Assembly (NCBI RefSeq): GCF_004011505.1
Contig: NZ_SAUN01000001.1
Location: 3,844,001 to 3,908,000, forward strand
From: Nonomuraea polychroma
Lineage (GTDB): Bacteria > Actinomycetota > Actinomycetes > Streptosporangiales > Streptosporangiaceae
Length of the DNA: 64,000 nucleotides
Direction of reading: 5' to 3'
Part shown: one piece after another, positions 15,802 through 25,078 of the stretch
Layout: each line of letters begins with the position of its first letter
Numbering within the stretch: the stretch's first letter is position 1
Translations under genes and position numbers: made by a program
The notes under the pieces: model-generated
Told to the model about the DNA's origin: nothing
The model's input: only the letters and a program-made list of their open reading frames with translations
The model's database searches: none

Positions 15802-18800
15802 CTAGGTGGTTGTTCGCGACCGGGCCTCGGCGGCCCAGTGGGGTGCGTTCCACCGGTCGGCGATGGTGGCGGCCTGGGTGAAGTGGGCGGCGGCCTCGGT
15901 GCGGCCTAGGAGGACGGCCAGTTCACCGAGGGTGTGGGCGACCGGGCGCAGCGCCACCGACAGGCTCGCGGCGCCCGCTGGGGGGCCGTTGCGGTGCGGA
16001 AGCAGCGTCGCGTAGATCTCCTCGGCGGCGTCGCGGTCGTTCAAGGCGATGATGGCCATCGCGCGCAACGTGGTGAGGAAGGTGAAGAAGAAGTCCGGGC
16101 GGATCGGGCTGGGTGACGCGCGGACCTCGCGGGCTTCGGCGTCCAGGCCGTTGGCGTGGAGGGCGAGCGCGAGCAGGTCGGAGGTCATGGGGCCGAGCGC
16201 GGCGTGGAGGGCGCGCACGTCGTCCAGGTGCGCACCGAGCGTGCCGTCGTTCAGCCAGATCGTAGCCAGGGCGAGTTGGAGAAAGCCCGTGGCGTGCACC
16301 GATCCGATGCGCCGCATGCCCTCGTCGGCCTTGATGTAGAGGAGTTCGGCGTCGGCGAATCGGCCTTCGATGAGCGCCAGGCTCGCCAGCGTGATCTCGG
16401 TGACGGCGATCGCCTCGCGCATTCGGTAGGTGCGCGCGAGTTCCAGGGCCTCGGTGGTCACCTGGTGCATGGTCACCGGGTCGTTGGCGGCGGCGGCGAC
16501 GGCGGCATGGTTGAGCAGCCCGGTGACGCGGTAGACCGGCAGGTCGTGCTCGGTCCCGATCTCCACGAGCTCCCGGCAGAGCTCGGCGTCGCCGTGGACT
16601 CCGGCCAGGATCTCGAGTGCCGCGGCCCGCAACCGGGGTCCGGTGGCGAGGTCGAGTGCCTCCTGCGCTGCCTCTACAACCGTCGGGTCGTCTTCGCCGA
16701 CCAGTTCGTGCGCGTACGCCGTCAGAAGCCGGGACCGCACCGAAGGGGTCAGTTCGCGCTTCAGCAGGCGGCTCAGGCGGTCGACGATGGGCCGGTCCAC
16801 TGTGCCGTACGTACGGGCCTGCCAGGGGGTCGGCTCTGTCCACGCGGTGAATGCGGCGATCATCAGGTCGTCGCGGCCCAGGGACTCTGCGTACTCCACG
16901 GCTTCACGGCGTGTCTCGCGGGCGGCTGCGACGGCCCCCGCCCGGATCTGCGCGCGCAGCAGCCTGCCGAGCAATTCGACGCGTTCGTCCGGTCCGGTCG
17001 AGTTGGTGACGGCATCGGCGAGGAGGTCGGCCGCCACGTCGTGGGCGTAGCGGGCCTCGGCAAGCTCGGCGGCCTGGACGCAGTAGCCGACGGCCTTCGG
17101 TGAGCCGGCGCGCGCGTAGTGGTGGGCCAGCGCCGCGATGTCGTCGGTGCCTTCAAGAGCGGCGGCGATCCGGGCGTGCATCCGGGTAGCACGCAATCTG
17201 CTGACGTCGGCGATGAGCGTGTCCCTGACGAGGGCGTGGACGAAGCGGATGAGGCCTGGGCCGGGCTCGTCGAGGAGCCCGGCGATGACGCCCGCGTCCA
17301 AGGCGTCCATCACGCCGTCCTCGTCGGTGTCGGCGGCCTTGACGAGGACGTCCACCGAGCTTTCCCGGCCTGCGACCGCGGCGAGCCGGAGGACGGACAC
17401 GCCTCCCTCAGGCAGGCGCGCGAGCCGACGGCGCAGGACGTCCCGTACGCCTTCGGGGACCTCGGAGAGGGCGACCAGCGCGCCTTCGCCGTTCAGCAGC
17501 CGGGCGCTTTCGCGCACGTAGAACGGGTTGCCGCCGGTGCGCTCGGCGATCCCTGCGATGGTCTCCTCGTCGGCCTCGCATTCGGCCCGTACGAGCTCCG
17601 CGACGGCCTCGTCGTTCAGCCCTGGCAGCGCTAGGCGAAGGGGCGTGGCGCGCGCGAGGGAGGCCAGGGTTTCGGTGAGGTGCCCGCTCTCGTCCGCGCG
17701 GTACGCGGCGACGACCAGGATCGGGGCCCGCATGCCGAGGCCGCCGCCGAGCAGTTCCAGCGTGGTGGCGTCCGCCCAGTGCAGGTCGTCCAGCACGACG
17801 GCGACCGGGCGTTCCGTGGCGACCGCCGCGAGCCACTTCCACACGGCTTGGCGCAGGCGGAACCGTCCAGCGGTGGCGTCGGCGTTCACCGGCCCGGTGT
17901 CGGTGAGCAGCGGCGCGAGGTCGTCCGCGAACTCGCCCGGGGACGTGGTCGCGGCGACGGCTCTCAGCGCCTCCGTCCAGGCCCACGCGGGCGGCGCACT
18001 GTCGACCTCGGGGCAGCGGCCGACGGCGACCAGCCACCCGTCACGTTCGAGCCGCCTGCCGAGGTGTTCCAGCAGCGTCGACTTGCCGAGCCCGGCCTCG
18101 CCGGTGACAAGGGCGATACGGGCTCCGTCGGCGGCGGCCCCGGTGGCGGCCGTGACCAGGGCCGACAGCTGTGCCTCGCGTCCGACGAACGGCGCCTCGA
18201 CGATCGGAGCCGTCCCCGGGAGAGGGGCCACCTGCGGCAGCGGGGCAGTCAGCGGGGGCGGGGGCGGGGGCACGGTCGCGCGCAGGACGTCCGTGCGCTG
18301 GGTGAGGATCGCCTCCTCCAACGCCGTCAGGTCCGGGCCAGGGTCGAGCCCGAGCTCCTCGGCGAGGATGCCGCGGGCGCGGCGGAGCGTCGCCAGCGCG
18401 TCCGCTTGGCGGCCGCTGCTCCATAGTGCCAAGGCGTGCAGCCGCCAGCCTTCCTCGCGCAGGGGCTCGTCGCGGGTGAGCCGCTCGGCCTCGGGAACCA
18501 CCGCGGCGGGGTCGCCGATGCGCAGACCCGCCGCGATGTGCAGCTCGGTGGCGACCAGGCGTAGCTCGTTCAGCCGGGCCGTCTCGGCGGCGGCCCACGG
18601 CTCGTCGGCGACCTCGGCGAACGCCGGTCCCTGCCACAGCCCCAGCGCCTCGGCGAGCCGAGCCTGCGCGGCGCGTAGGTCGGTGTCCGTACGCGCTTGG
18701 CCCAGCAGGCCCTCGAACCGCCACGCGTCCACCGCCTCCGGTGGGAGCCGCAGCGCATAACCCGGCGCCGCGCTCACCAGCAGCCGGGCCGGCGTGCGCG

Positions 18801-19038
18801 GCGGACGTCCGGGCTCCAGCAACCGACGCAGGTTGGACACATACGCCTGCAGGGACATCAGCGCCCGCGCGGGCGGCTCCCCGCGCCACAGATCCTCGAT
18901 CATCCGGTCGACCGGCACGACCTGCCCACGCGCCGCCACCAGCAACGCCAGCACGCCCCGCTGCCGCGGCCCGCCGAGGTGAACGGCCGCACCGTCTACC
19001 TCCGCTGCGAACGCGCCCAGCACCCGGATGAAGACCAT
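15802..19038 (-). CDS. SARP/AfsR-type transcriptional regulator with AAA ATPase domain
   Basis: A protein of about 1078 residues. An OmpR-like winged-helix DNA-binding domain (about 5-95, FIRVLGAFAAEVDG to APGYALRL) is followed by a bacterial transcriptional activation domain (BTAD, about 100-245), a proline-rich linker (about 256-280) and an ATPase domain with P-loop GEAGLGKST (313-321) and Walker B VAVVLDDLHWAD (near 410). The C-terminal half is a TPR-like helical region. The frame is open to 19251, but ATG 19038 (MVFIRVLGAF) fits the family start; no strong ribosome binding site is visible. It is cytoplasmic and large-ATPase SARPs usually activate secondary-metabolite or nearby metabolic genes. 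It is divergent from the hemerythrin/DUF4267/FAD-oxidase set, the obvious candidate target (inference). Confidence 0.92.
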   Translation of the reverse strand: MVFIRVLGAFAAEVDGAAVHLGGPRQRGVLALLVAARGQVVPVDRMIEDLWRGEPPARALMSLQAYVSNLRRLLEPGRPPRTPARLLVSAAPGYALRLPPEAVDAWRFEGLLGQARTDTDLRAAQARLAEALGLWQGPAFAEVADEPWAAAETARLNELRLVATELHIAAGLRIGDPAAVVPEAERLTRDEPLREEGWRLHALALWSSGRQADALATLRRARGILAEELGLDPGPDLTALEEAILTQRTDVLRATVPPPPPPLTAPLPQVAPLPGTAPIVEAPFVGREAQLSALVTAATGAAADGARIALVTGEAGLGKSTLLEHLGRRLERDGWLVAVGRCPEVDSAPPAWAWTEALRAVAATTSPGEFADDLAPLLTDTGPVNADATAGRFRLRQAVWKWLAAVATERPVAVVLDDLHWADATTLELLGGGLGMRAPILVVAAYRADESGHLTETLASLARATPLRLALPGLNDEAVAELVRAECEADEETIAGIAERTGGNPFYVRESARLLNGEGALVALSEVPEGVRDVLRRRLARLPEGGVSVLRLAAVAGRESSVDVLVKAADTDEDGVMDALDAGVIAGLLDEPGPGLIRFVHALVRDTLIADVSRLRATRMHARIAAALEGTDDIAALAHHYARAGSPKAVGYCVQAAELAEARYAHDVAADLLADAVTNSTGPDERVELLGRLLRAQIRAGAVAAARETRREAVEYAESLGRDDLMIAAFTAWTEPTPWQARTYGTVDRPIVDRLSRLLKRELTPSVRSRLLTAYAHELVGEDDPTVVEAAQEALDLATGPRLRAAALEILAGVHGDAELCRELVEIGTEHDLPVYRVTGLLNHAAVAAAANDPVTMHQVTTEALELARTYRMREAIAVTEITLASLALIEGRFADAELLYIKADEGMRRIGSVHATGFLQLALATIWLNDGTLGAHLDDVRALHAALGPMTSDLLALALHANGLDAEAREVRASPSPIRPDFFFTFLTTLRAMAIIALNDRDAAEEIYATLLPHRNGPPAGAASLSVALRPVAHTLGELAVLLGRTEAAAHFTQAATIADRWNAPHWAAEARSRTTT

Positions 19039-19138
19039 GATCTGCACATCGTATGTGGGCGTTCCAAATCGGCTCCAAGCCCCCTCCAAATACCTGGGAG
19101 CAGCCTGAACACATCGCAACCGACCGAGGGCAGGACAG

Positions 19139-19777
19139 ATGAGCGTCAACACCCAGGACATGGAGATCGTCCACCGCGTGCTCCGCCGTGAGTCACGGCT
19201 GCTGATGGAGCTCGTCGCGGCCGTCACCCCGGGTGACACCGCTCGCGCCAAGGTGATCGCCGACCACTTCCGCGTCTACCGGCTGGGCCTGCACAACCAT
19301 CACGAGGGCGAGGACGAGCTGCTGTGGCCGCCGCTGCTTTCCCGGGTGGACCTGGAGGCCGACATCGTCCTGCGCATGCAGGCCCAGCACGAACGCATCG
19401 CGGCCACCCTGACCAGGCTGGACGCCACGGTCCCCGCCTGGGAGGCCACCGCGGGCGCCGACGAACGCGACACCCTCGTGGCCGCCCTCTCCGAGCACCG
19501 CGCGGTCCTGCTGGAACACCTCGACGACGAGGAGGCCACCCGCCTCCCGCTCGCGGCCAAGCACATCACACAACAGGAGTGGGCCTCCCTGGGCGACCAC
19601 CTGGTGAACAACACTCCCAAGCTCACCCTGCTCACGCTCTTCGGCGCCGTCCTGGAAGACGCGAACCCGGCCGAGCGCGCCATCGTCCTCAACGGCCTCG
19701 CCACCCCGGTCCGCGTCATCTGGCACGTCATCGGCCGCCCCCGCTACGCCCGCCACATCCGCCGTGTCCGCGGCTGA
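19139..19777 (+). CDS. Hemerythrin-domain protein
   Basis: A 212-residue helical protein. Metal-ligand candidates follow the hemerythrin HHE pattern: HNHHEGEDELLWP near residues 44-56, QHERI near 83-87, then HRAVLLEHLDDEE near 120-132. Such proteins carry a non-heme di-iron site for oxygen, NO or redox sensing, or act in iron handling. The longer C-terminus (RVIWHVIGRPRYARHIRRVR) is extra to the minimal fold. It is the first gene of a plus-strand set divergent from the SARP regulator, with a DUF4267-like gene 35 bp downstream, so co-transcription is likely. Confidence 0.85.
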   Translation: MSVNTQDMEIVHRVLRRESRLLMELVAAVTPGDTARAKVIADHFRVYRLGLHNHHEGEDELLWPPLLSRVDLEADIVLRMQAQHERIAATLTRLDATVPAWEATAGADERDTLVAALSEHRAVLLEHLDDEEATRLPLAAKHITQQEWASLGDHLVNNTPKLTLLTLFGAVLEDANPAERAIVLNGLATPVRVIWHVIGRPRYARHIRRVRG

Positions 19778-19812
19778 ACCCTGCCCGGTCTGAACATCAA
19801 AGGAGAACAACC

Positions 19813-20232
19813 ATGTCGCTGAAGAAGCTCAACACCGTCCTGGCCACCGCCGTCGTCCTGTTCACCCTCTACCTCGGGTTGTCCTTCGTCCTGCCCCTCG
19901 AGGCATCCTTCCCGGGCCTGCCGAACTGGCCCTCTGGCGACAGCGGCTTCCCTGTCGTGAAGGGCAGCCGCGAAATCGCGATGGGCCTGGCCATGGGCGC
20001 CCTGCTGATGACGGGTCACCGCCTCGCTCTGGGCTGGGTCCTGCTGATGGTGGCCGTCGCCCCGTTCGGCGACATGGTCAACGTCCTGGCCCACGACGGC
20101 TCCATGGCCGCCGCGTTCGGCATCCACGGCCTGACCTCGGCACTGATCGCGGCCACCGGCCTGCTGATCCTCCGCGAGACCAGCAAGGCCCGCAAGGCCA
20201 CCGCCCCAGCACCCACCGCGCAGCCCGCCTGA
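19813..20232 (+). CDS. DUF4267-like small membrane protein
   Basis: A 139-residue protein with AGGAGAA 5 bases upstream of ATG 19813. Four hydrophobic segments are visible: VLATAVVLFTLYLGLSFVL, MGLAMGALLMTG, LGWVLLMVAVAPFGDM and an Ala/Leu-rich stretch ending in GLLILRE. The GDMVNVL motif and the size fit the DUF4267 family; the C-terminus is a short charged and Ala/Pro-rich tail. Membrane location is clear and the function is unknown. It probably shares a transcript with the hemerythrin gene. Confidence 0.75.
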   Translation: MSLKKLNTVLATAVVLFTLYLGLSFVLPLEASFPGLPNWPSGDSGFPVVKGSREIAMGLAMGALLMTGHRLALGWVLLMVAVAPFGDMVNVLAHDGSMAAAFGIHGLTSALIAATGLLILRETSKARKATAPAPTAQPA

Positions 20233-20236
20233 CGTC

Positions 20237-20257
20237 TGCACGCCCCGAAGGGGTGCA
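20237..20257 (+). terminator. Possible hairpin terminator
   Basis: TGCA-CG-CCCC (20237-20246), GAA loop, GGGG-TGCA (20250-20257): an 8-bp stem with a two-base bulge, a few bases after the DUF4267-like stop. There is no U-tract, as is usual in actinomycetes. It could attenuate read-through into the oxidase gene. Confidence 0.4.
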
Positions 20258-20305
20258 CGGGGTATTCCTTCGCATTTTCTGAGAACTCGAAAAAGGGAGA
20301 CGACA

Positions 20306-21616
20306 ATGACGATCAACGATCTGCGCGGTGTCCTCAAGGGGCGCGTGCTCCTGCCCGATGACGACGGCTTTGAACAGGCGGCCACCGCGTGGAATCTGAC
20401 CGTCAGGCAGCCGGCGGCGGCCGTGGCGGAGGCCGCGGATGCCGATGACGTGGCGGCGCTCGTGCGTTACGCGGGGCGGGCGGGTATGACGGTGACCGCG
20501 CAGCCGAGCGGGCATGGCGCCTCCGGTGATGTGGAGGGCCTGATCCTGTTGCGTACCGGCCTGCTGAACGAGGTGGAGGTACGCGCGGATGAGCGCGTGG
20601 TCCGGGTGGGCGCGGGTGTGAAGTGGGGGCAGGTGCTGGCGGCGGCCGGTCCGCTGGGTCTGACTGGCCTGTCCGGCAGCGCGCCGGGGGTCAGCGTGAC
20701 CGGCTACACCCTGGGCGGTGGGGTCGGCTGGTTCAGCCGCAAGTATGGCTTCGCCTCCGACAGCGTGCGGGCTATCGACATCGTGGACGCCGATGGCGAG
20801 CCGGGCCGGGTGACCGCCGAGTCCGATCCCGAGCTGTTCTGGGCGCTGCGCGGTGGTGGCGGGGACTTCGCGGTGGTGACCGCCCTCGAACTCGAGCTGT
20901 ATCCCGCGCCAGTCCTGTACGGCGGGCGCGTGATCTGGCCGGAGCACCGGACCAGGGAGGTGTACGACGCGTTCCTGGAGATCACCGCCGAGGCGCCGCG
21001 TGAACTCAGTGTCTGGATCAACCGGCTCCAGCCCCCCGGCGCGCCGCCGATGGTGACGCTGGATCTGGCCTACCTGGGTGAGGCGGCTCAGGGGGAGGAC
21101 CTGCTGGCGCGCATCGACAAGATCGAGGGCGCGATCTCCGACAGCCGCGGCGTCGTCCCGGTTGCCGACCTGGGTAGCATCGCCGCCGAGCCCACCGATC
21201 CGGCCCCGTCCATCGCTCGTGCGGAGCTGCTCACCGGTCTGGACGCGGACGCGGTGGAGCTCCTGCTGGCCAAGCCGGTCGAACCGCTCATCAACGTGCA
21301 GATCAGGCACCTGGGCGGGGCGCTCGCCGAGCCGGGCGGCGGGGCCGGTGCGAGCGGCGCGGTGGCTGAGCCTTACCTGCTCGGCCTGCTGGGTCTCGGC
21401 CTGCCGCACGCGGCCGATGCGACGCGCGCCAAGCAGGCCGAGGTCGTGGCCGACCTGGAGGCCTACATCAGCGGCCGCAAGCCGTACACCCTGCTGTCCC
21501 CCGGTGACACGGCGGCGAAGTCCTTCTCCGGCAGCGTGCTCGCGCGGCTGCGGGGGATCAAGCGGGCCCGTGACCCGCACAACGTGTTCCGCGCGAACTA
21601 CCCGGTGCTCGGATAG
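20306..21616 (+). CDS. FAD-linked oxidase (BBE/PCMH type)
   Basis: A 436-residue flavoprotein with AAAGGGAGACGA before ATG 20306. The FAD-binding PCMH domain covers about 35-205: VTAQPSGHGASGD carries the His that is covalently flavinylated in this family, and TGYTLGGGVGWFSRKYGF and LRGGGGDFAVVT bind FAD. The substrate domain follows, and the C-terminus (KRARDPHNVFRANYPV) is the typical berberine-bridge-enzyme end. A second (Cys) attachment site is not obvious, so attachment is probably single. Members oxidise alcohols or tailor natural products. With the SARP regulator, hemerythrin and membrane protein this looks like a small redox or secondary-metabolism cluster (inference). Confidence 0.9.
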   Translation: MTINDLRGVLKGRVLLPDDDGFEQAATAWNLTVRQPAAAVAEAADADDVAALVRYAGRAGMTVTAQPSGHGASGDVEGLILLRTGLLNEVEVRADERVVRVGAGVKWGQVLAAAGPLGLTGLSGSAPGVSVTGYTLGGGVGWFSRKYGFASDSVRAIDIVDADGEPGRVTAESDPELFWALRGGGGDFAVVTALELELYPAPVLYGGRVIWPEHRTREVYDAFLEITAEAPRELSVWINRLQPPGAPPMVTLDLAYLGEAAQGEDLLARIDKIEGAISDSRGVVPVADLGSIAAEPTDPAPSIARAELLTGLDADAVELLLAKPVEPLINVQIRHLGGALAEPGGGAGASGAVAEPYLLGLLGLGLPHAADATRAKQAEVVADLEAYISGRKPYTLLSPGDTAAKSFSGSVLARLRGIKRARDPHNVFRANYPVLG

Positions 21617-21739
21617 ATCGGTTCCCAGCAGGTCACGGCCCCTCCGCCCACCGGGGCGGCGGGGCCGCACCGAACCCGCGTGACAGATGCCGCCGCGAGC
21701 ACGGTGAAGGGCACACCCACACAGGAAGGCCTCGCACAA

Positions 21740-22531
21740 TGAGGGGTTTCCGGTGCTTCGTGGCGATCAGCAGATCCGCCAGCGCATCGGTGACCTCCCA
21801 GGGTGTGGGCGTCCATGCTGCGCAGGTAGGTGAGTTTGTCGATGGAGGTCTTCACCGAGGTCGAGCCGGCGTCGGTGGCCGCCTTGATCAGCCAGGCCAG
21901 CCGGGTCATCTTCAGCCCGGCGTCAGACACCAGCAACCGGTCCAGATCCGAGCGCAGCTGGCCGGTCAGCAGGTGCGCCACCTTCTCCCAGGCCAGCGCG
22001 GTGGCGCTGGTCCGGGCGGTGGCCACCATCTTGGCCAGCGTGGTCACGCCCGGCCGGATCGTCTTGGCCGCCATCAGGTACTCGGTGGCCAGGTTGAACA
22101 GCAGCGTCGGCGAGTCGTGTTCCATCGCCCGGTCCAACAGGAACTGCTCCAGCTCCTTCATCGCCGTGCTCTCAGCCGGGGCGCTCTTCCAACCAGATAG
22201 CCGGACACAACCGCAGATGATCGCTGCGTGTCTGCTCCCGCTGGCCGTACTCCGCGAGAACGGTCGGATCCAGGCCCAGGCGCTCGGCCAGCCGCCGCAC
22301 CGCCACCGGTGGCGCCGAGCTCACCTTATCCGGCACGAACCCCAGCAAGGGCAAAGTGGCGAGCTGGACGGCAAGCCCGGGGCGATCCCCAGCGCCTCGG
22401 CCACGGCACGGATCGATGAAGGCGACGTCGGCGGGCGTCAGGGTGAAGTACCTGATCAGATCGTCCCGGCCGGTGTCCGGGAACGAGCGCAACCGCTCCA
22501 GCTGATCGTCGGAGAACATCCGGGTCGACAT
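21740..22531 (-). pseudogene. Tn3-family transposase, 5' part (decayed)
   Basis: Read right to left from ATG 22531: MFSDDQLERLRSFPDTGRDD, YFTLTPADVAFIDP and AVQLATLPLLGFVPDKVSSA are the N-terminal domain (DUF4158-like) of Tn3-family transposases. A frameshift near 22180 leads into KELEQFLLDRAMEHDSPTLL, then KMVATARTSATALAWEKVAH and SIDKLTYLRSMDAHTL. Near 21780 part of the protein is missing, and a last recognisable piece (TDALADLLIATKHRKP) ends near 21740. About one third of the usual ~1000 residues remains. It has the orientation expected for the 5' partner of the C-terminal fragment at 11988-12660. Confidence 0.8.
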
Positions 22532-22673
22532 CGACCACCCCGACACCGCACCGGTCAGGACCGTACGAACCGTAGCGGAAGTGATCAACAATCGGAACAG
22601 GCCCGCATCAGTGCAGGTAGGCAAATCCGTTGGAAATTTCCCCAGGTCTACAGTGAGGCCGTGACGACGCGGC

Positions 22674-23213
22674 TCAGGCAAGCAGGTTCTTCGCGAAGAT
22701 CCAGTCCGGGCCGTCCTCGCCGGCGGTGTCGAGGTGTTCAGCCCGTACCAGGCCGGCGCGCACCGCCACGCGCTGAGAGGCGGTGTTGGCCGGGCGCACG
22801 CGGGCGATGACGGGCAGATCGGGAACGCGTTCCGTCACCCACTCGACCACCGCGGTCGCGGCCTCGCTGGCCACTCCTTGGCCCCAGGATGAGGCCTCGA
22901 AGCGGTAGAAGAGATTGAGCACGCTCATGCCGTTGAGGTCCATGACCTTGGTCCCGCAGAAGCCCAGCGTCCGGTCCGAGCCGCGGCGTCGCACCACCCA
23001 GTAGCCGTAGCCGAAGCGCCGCCAGTGATCATCCCAACGCTGGAAGAGCTCCACCGTCTCCTCACGCTTGGACAGGGCGTCGGAGGGGTTGTGCAGGCAA
23101 GTCGTGGGATCACTGTGGATGGCGAAGATCGCGTCGATGTCATCCGGCACCGGGCGCCGCAGCGACAGTCGTGCGGTCAGCAGTGCTTCGCTGCGATGGC
23201 TTCGGTCAAGCAT
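22674..23213 (-). CDS. GNAT-family N-acetyltransferase (RimJ/RimL-like)
   Basis: A 179-residue cytoplasmic protein. Typical RimJ/RimL-type features appear in order: LLTARLSLRRPVPDDIDAIF, WVVRRRGSDRTLGFCGT, LFYRFEASSWGQGVASEA (acetyl-CoA pyrophosphate-binding region) and VRPANTASQRVAVRAGL. ATG 23213 is chosen because the acetyltransferase fold begins there, although the frame is open to 23417 and the ribosome binding site is weak. These enzymes acetylate protein N-termini or small amines and antibiotics; the substrate is unknown. It is flanked by a Tn3 remnant and an integrase remnant. Confidence 0.85.
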   Translation of the reverse strand: MLDRSHRSEALLTARLSLRRPVPDDIDAIFAIHSDPTTCLHNPSDALSKREETVELFQRWDDHWRRFGYGYWVVRRRGSDRTLGFCGTKVMDLNGMSVLNLFYRFEASSWGQGVASEAATAVVEWVTERVPDLPVIARVRPANTASQRVAVRAGLVRAEHLDTAGEDGPDWIFAKNLLA

Positions 23214-23420
23214 GCGGCGATCGTAAGGGCATTGCTCTGGGACCCGTTCAGCGGGGCCAATGCCTGGCGGTTCATCGCCGTGCTCTTCCTCGACGCTGTG
23301 TCGAGCACGGAGCACATCAATGCTCCCACCGCAAGCCCTCGGGCGCTGTTGCTTCTCGGCGACATCACCTTCGGGCGGGAACGATCGCTGTCGCAGCAGA
23401 CCGGCAAACGCTGTCACGTA

Positions 23421-23700
23421 TCACCGACAAAACCAGACCCCCTTCTTCGTGTGGCCCCGCAGCCCGACATCCAACCACCGCCGCCAGGTCCGCGGCGTCA
23501 GCCAGTGCACGTTGCTCGGCCGTGCGTGCTTCGCCCGGGCCTCAGCGACCGTCAGCACCTCGCCGTAGCGACCCGTCACCTGCTTGGTCGCCACCGGGTT
23601 CCGCGTCATGACCCCGGTTTTGACGGCCCAGCGGTAGAGGCTCGTGAAGGCTGCCAGTTCCCGATCCACTTCGAGACGAACTGGCCCGAGCGGCCTTCTT
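23421..23700 (-). pseudogene. Integrase remnant
   Basis: Read right to left: FTSLYRWAVKTGVMTRNPVA, then QVTGRYGEVLTVAEARAKHA and VHWLTPRTWRRWLDVGLRGH, ending at a stop at 23421. This is the linker and start of the catalytic domain of an actinobacterial tyrosine recombinase. The N-terminal domain and the whole active site are missing. Upstream (to about 23790) short pieces in other frames look like further decayed parts. Confidence 0.6.
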
Positions 23701-23803
23701 CCCTGCCGATGAGGCAGGCCGTTGGACGGACGCGGACGTCGAGCGGGGGGCGTAGGCGGCAGGAGACACTGCTCGCTGCCGCCCGTCGCGTCACTCCGCC
23801 TGC

Positions 23804-25078
23804 CTACGTGAAATCGTGGGCCGACGCCGAGCTGCACGAGGTCGCGCCGGGGCTGCTGCCCCTCGCGGGACCGAGAACCACCGGCAGCCTGACCGGTCCC
23901 TCGGTGATGATCGACGAGTTGTAGACGATCTCGTCCGCCCTGACCGCTAGGCGCAACTCGGGGAACCTGCCGAACAATGAGGCCAGCGCGATGCGTGTTT
24001 CCAGCCTGGCCAGCGGCGCACCGAGGCAGAAGTGCGGACCGCGGCCGAGCGCCAGGTGCATGTCCGGCTCCCGTGTGATGTCGAACCGCTCGGCTTCCCG
24101 GCCGAACCTGGCCGGATCCGTGCCCGCTCCGGCGAGGCCGACCATGATGGCCTCCCCGGCCGGGATCCTCACTCCGGCGAGCTGCACATCATGCCGCGGG
24201 TAGCGCAACATGATGCCCACCACCGAGGTGCGGCTGCGCAGCGTCTCCTCGACCACCTGCTCCCAGGCGATCTCCGTACGCGCCAGCGCGAGCTGCTTCG
24301 GGTCCGAGCACAGGGCGATGACGGCGTTGCCGATCAGGTGCACGGTGGTCTCGTGACCGGCGATCAGCATATGCCACATGATCCACAACATCTCGTCCTC
24401 GGACAGGCGGTCGCCGTCGTCCTCTTGTGCGCGGATGAGCCCGGTGGTGAGGTCGTCGCCGGGTTCGTGGCGCTTGCGCTCGATGAAGGCGGCCAGGTAG
24501 CCGAGCACCCCGTTGTTCGCGGCGAGGGACTCCTCCGGAGTGGCGGTGTGCGACACCAGCACGTTGCCCCACTCGCGGATCTGGGGCCGCTCGTCCTCGG
24601 GAACGCCGAACAGTTCGCAGATCACCGTGAGGGGCAGCGGCGCGTTGAAGGAGGACACGAGGTCGACCACGCCGCCTTCGGCGGCCATCCGGTCGAGCAA
24701 CGCGTCCGTCATCTTCTGGATGCGTGAGGTCAGCCCCTGCACGCGGCCGGGCGTGAAGGCGTGGTTGATTAGACCTCTCAGCCGATGGTGGTCCGCACCG
24801 TCCTTGGTCAGGAGATGTTTGCCTTCGATGATCTGGCGCAGCGGCCAGTCGGGGGGGATGCTGCCATCGTGCAAGGCCGTGAAGTTCCTGGGGTCCTTGC
24901 TGTAGAGGGTGCCGTCGTTCGCGAGGACCTCGTTGATCATGTCGTACGAGGTCACCAACCAGACGGGCACCTTGCCCGGCAGTTCGACCCGCAGGACGGG
25001 GCCGATCTCGTCGCGATAGCGGCGGATCGTTTGGGATGTCCGCTCGTTCGGAGCCGGCAGTTGGAGGGGGATGTGCAT
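23804..25078 (-). CDS. Cytochrome P450
   Basis: A 424-residue soluble bacterial class I P450. ATG 25078 has AAAGGAG with 9 bases of spacing; the frame is open to 25135. The I-helix oxygen-activation motif AGHETT lies at 240-245, the K-helix ExxR at E278-R281, and the heme-binding loop LGRGPHFCLG holds the proximal Cys351. The usual Phe seven residues before the Cys is replaced (ALGRGPHFC), a common variation. The C-terminal 20 residues are Ser/Ala-rich. Electrons would come from a ferredoxin encoded elsewhere; none is next to the gene. The substrate is unknown. The gene stands alone among recombinase debris, so recent shuffling is possible. Confidence 0.93.
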   Translation of the reverse strand: MHIPLQLPAPNERTSQTIRRYRDEIGPVLRVELPGKVPVWLVTSYDMINEVLANDGTLYSKDPRNFTALHDGSIPPDWPLRQIIEGKHLLTKDGADHHRLRGLINHAFTPGRVQGLTSRIQKMTDALLDRMAAEGGVVDLVSSFNAPLPLTVICELFGVPEDERPQIREWGNVLVSHTATPEESLAANNGVLGYLAAFIERKRHEPGDDLTTGLIRAQEDDGDRLSEDEMLWIMWHMLIAGHETTVHLIGNAVIALCSDPKQLALARTEIAWEQVVEETLRSRTSVVGIMLRYPRHDVQLAGVRIPAGEAIMVGLAGAGTDPARFGREAERFDITREPDMHLALGRGPHFCLGAPLARLETRIALASLFGRFPELRLAVRADEIVYNSSIITEGPVRLPVVLGPARGSSPGATSCSSASAHDFT

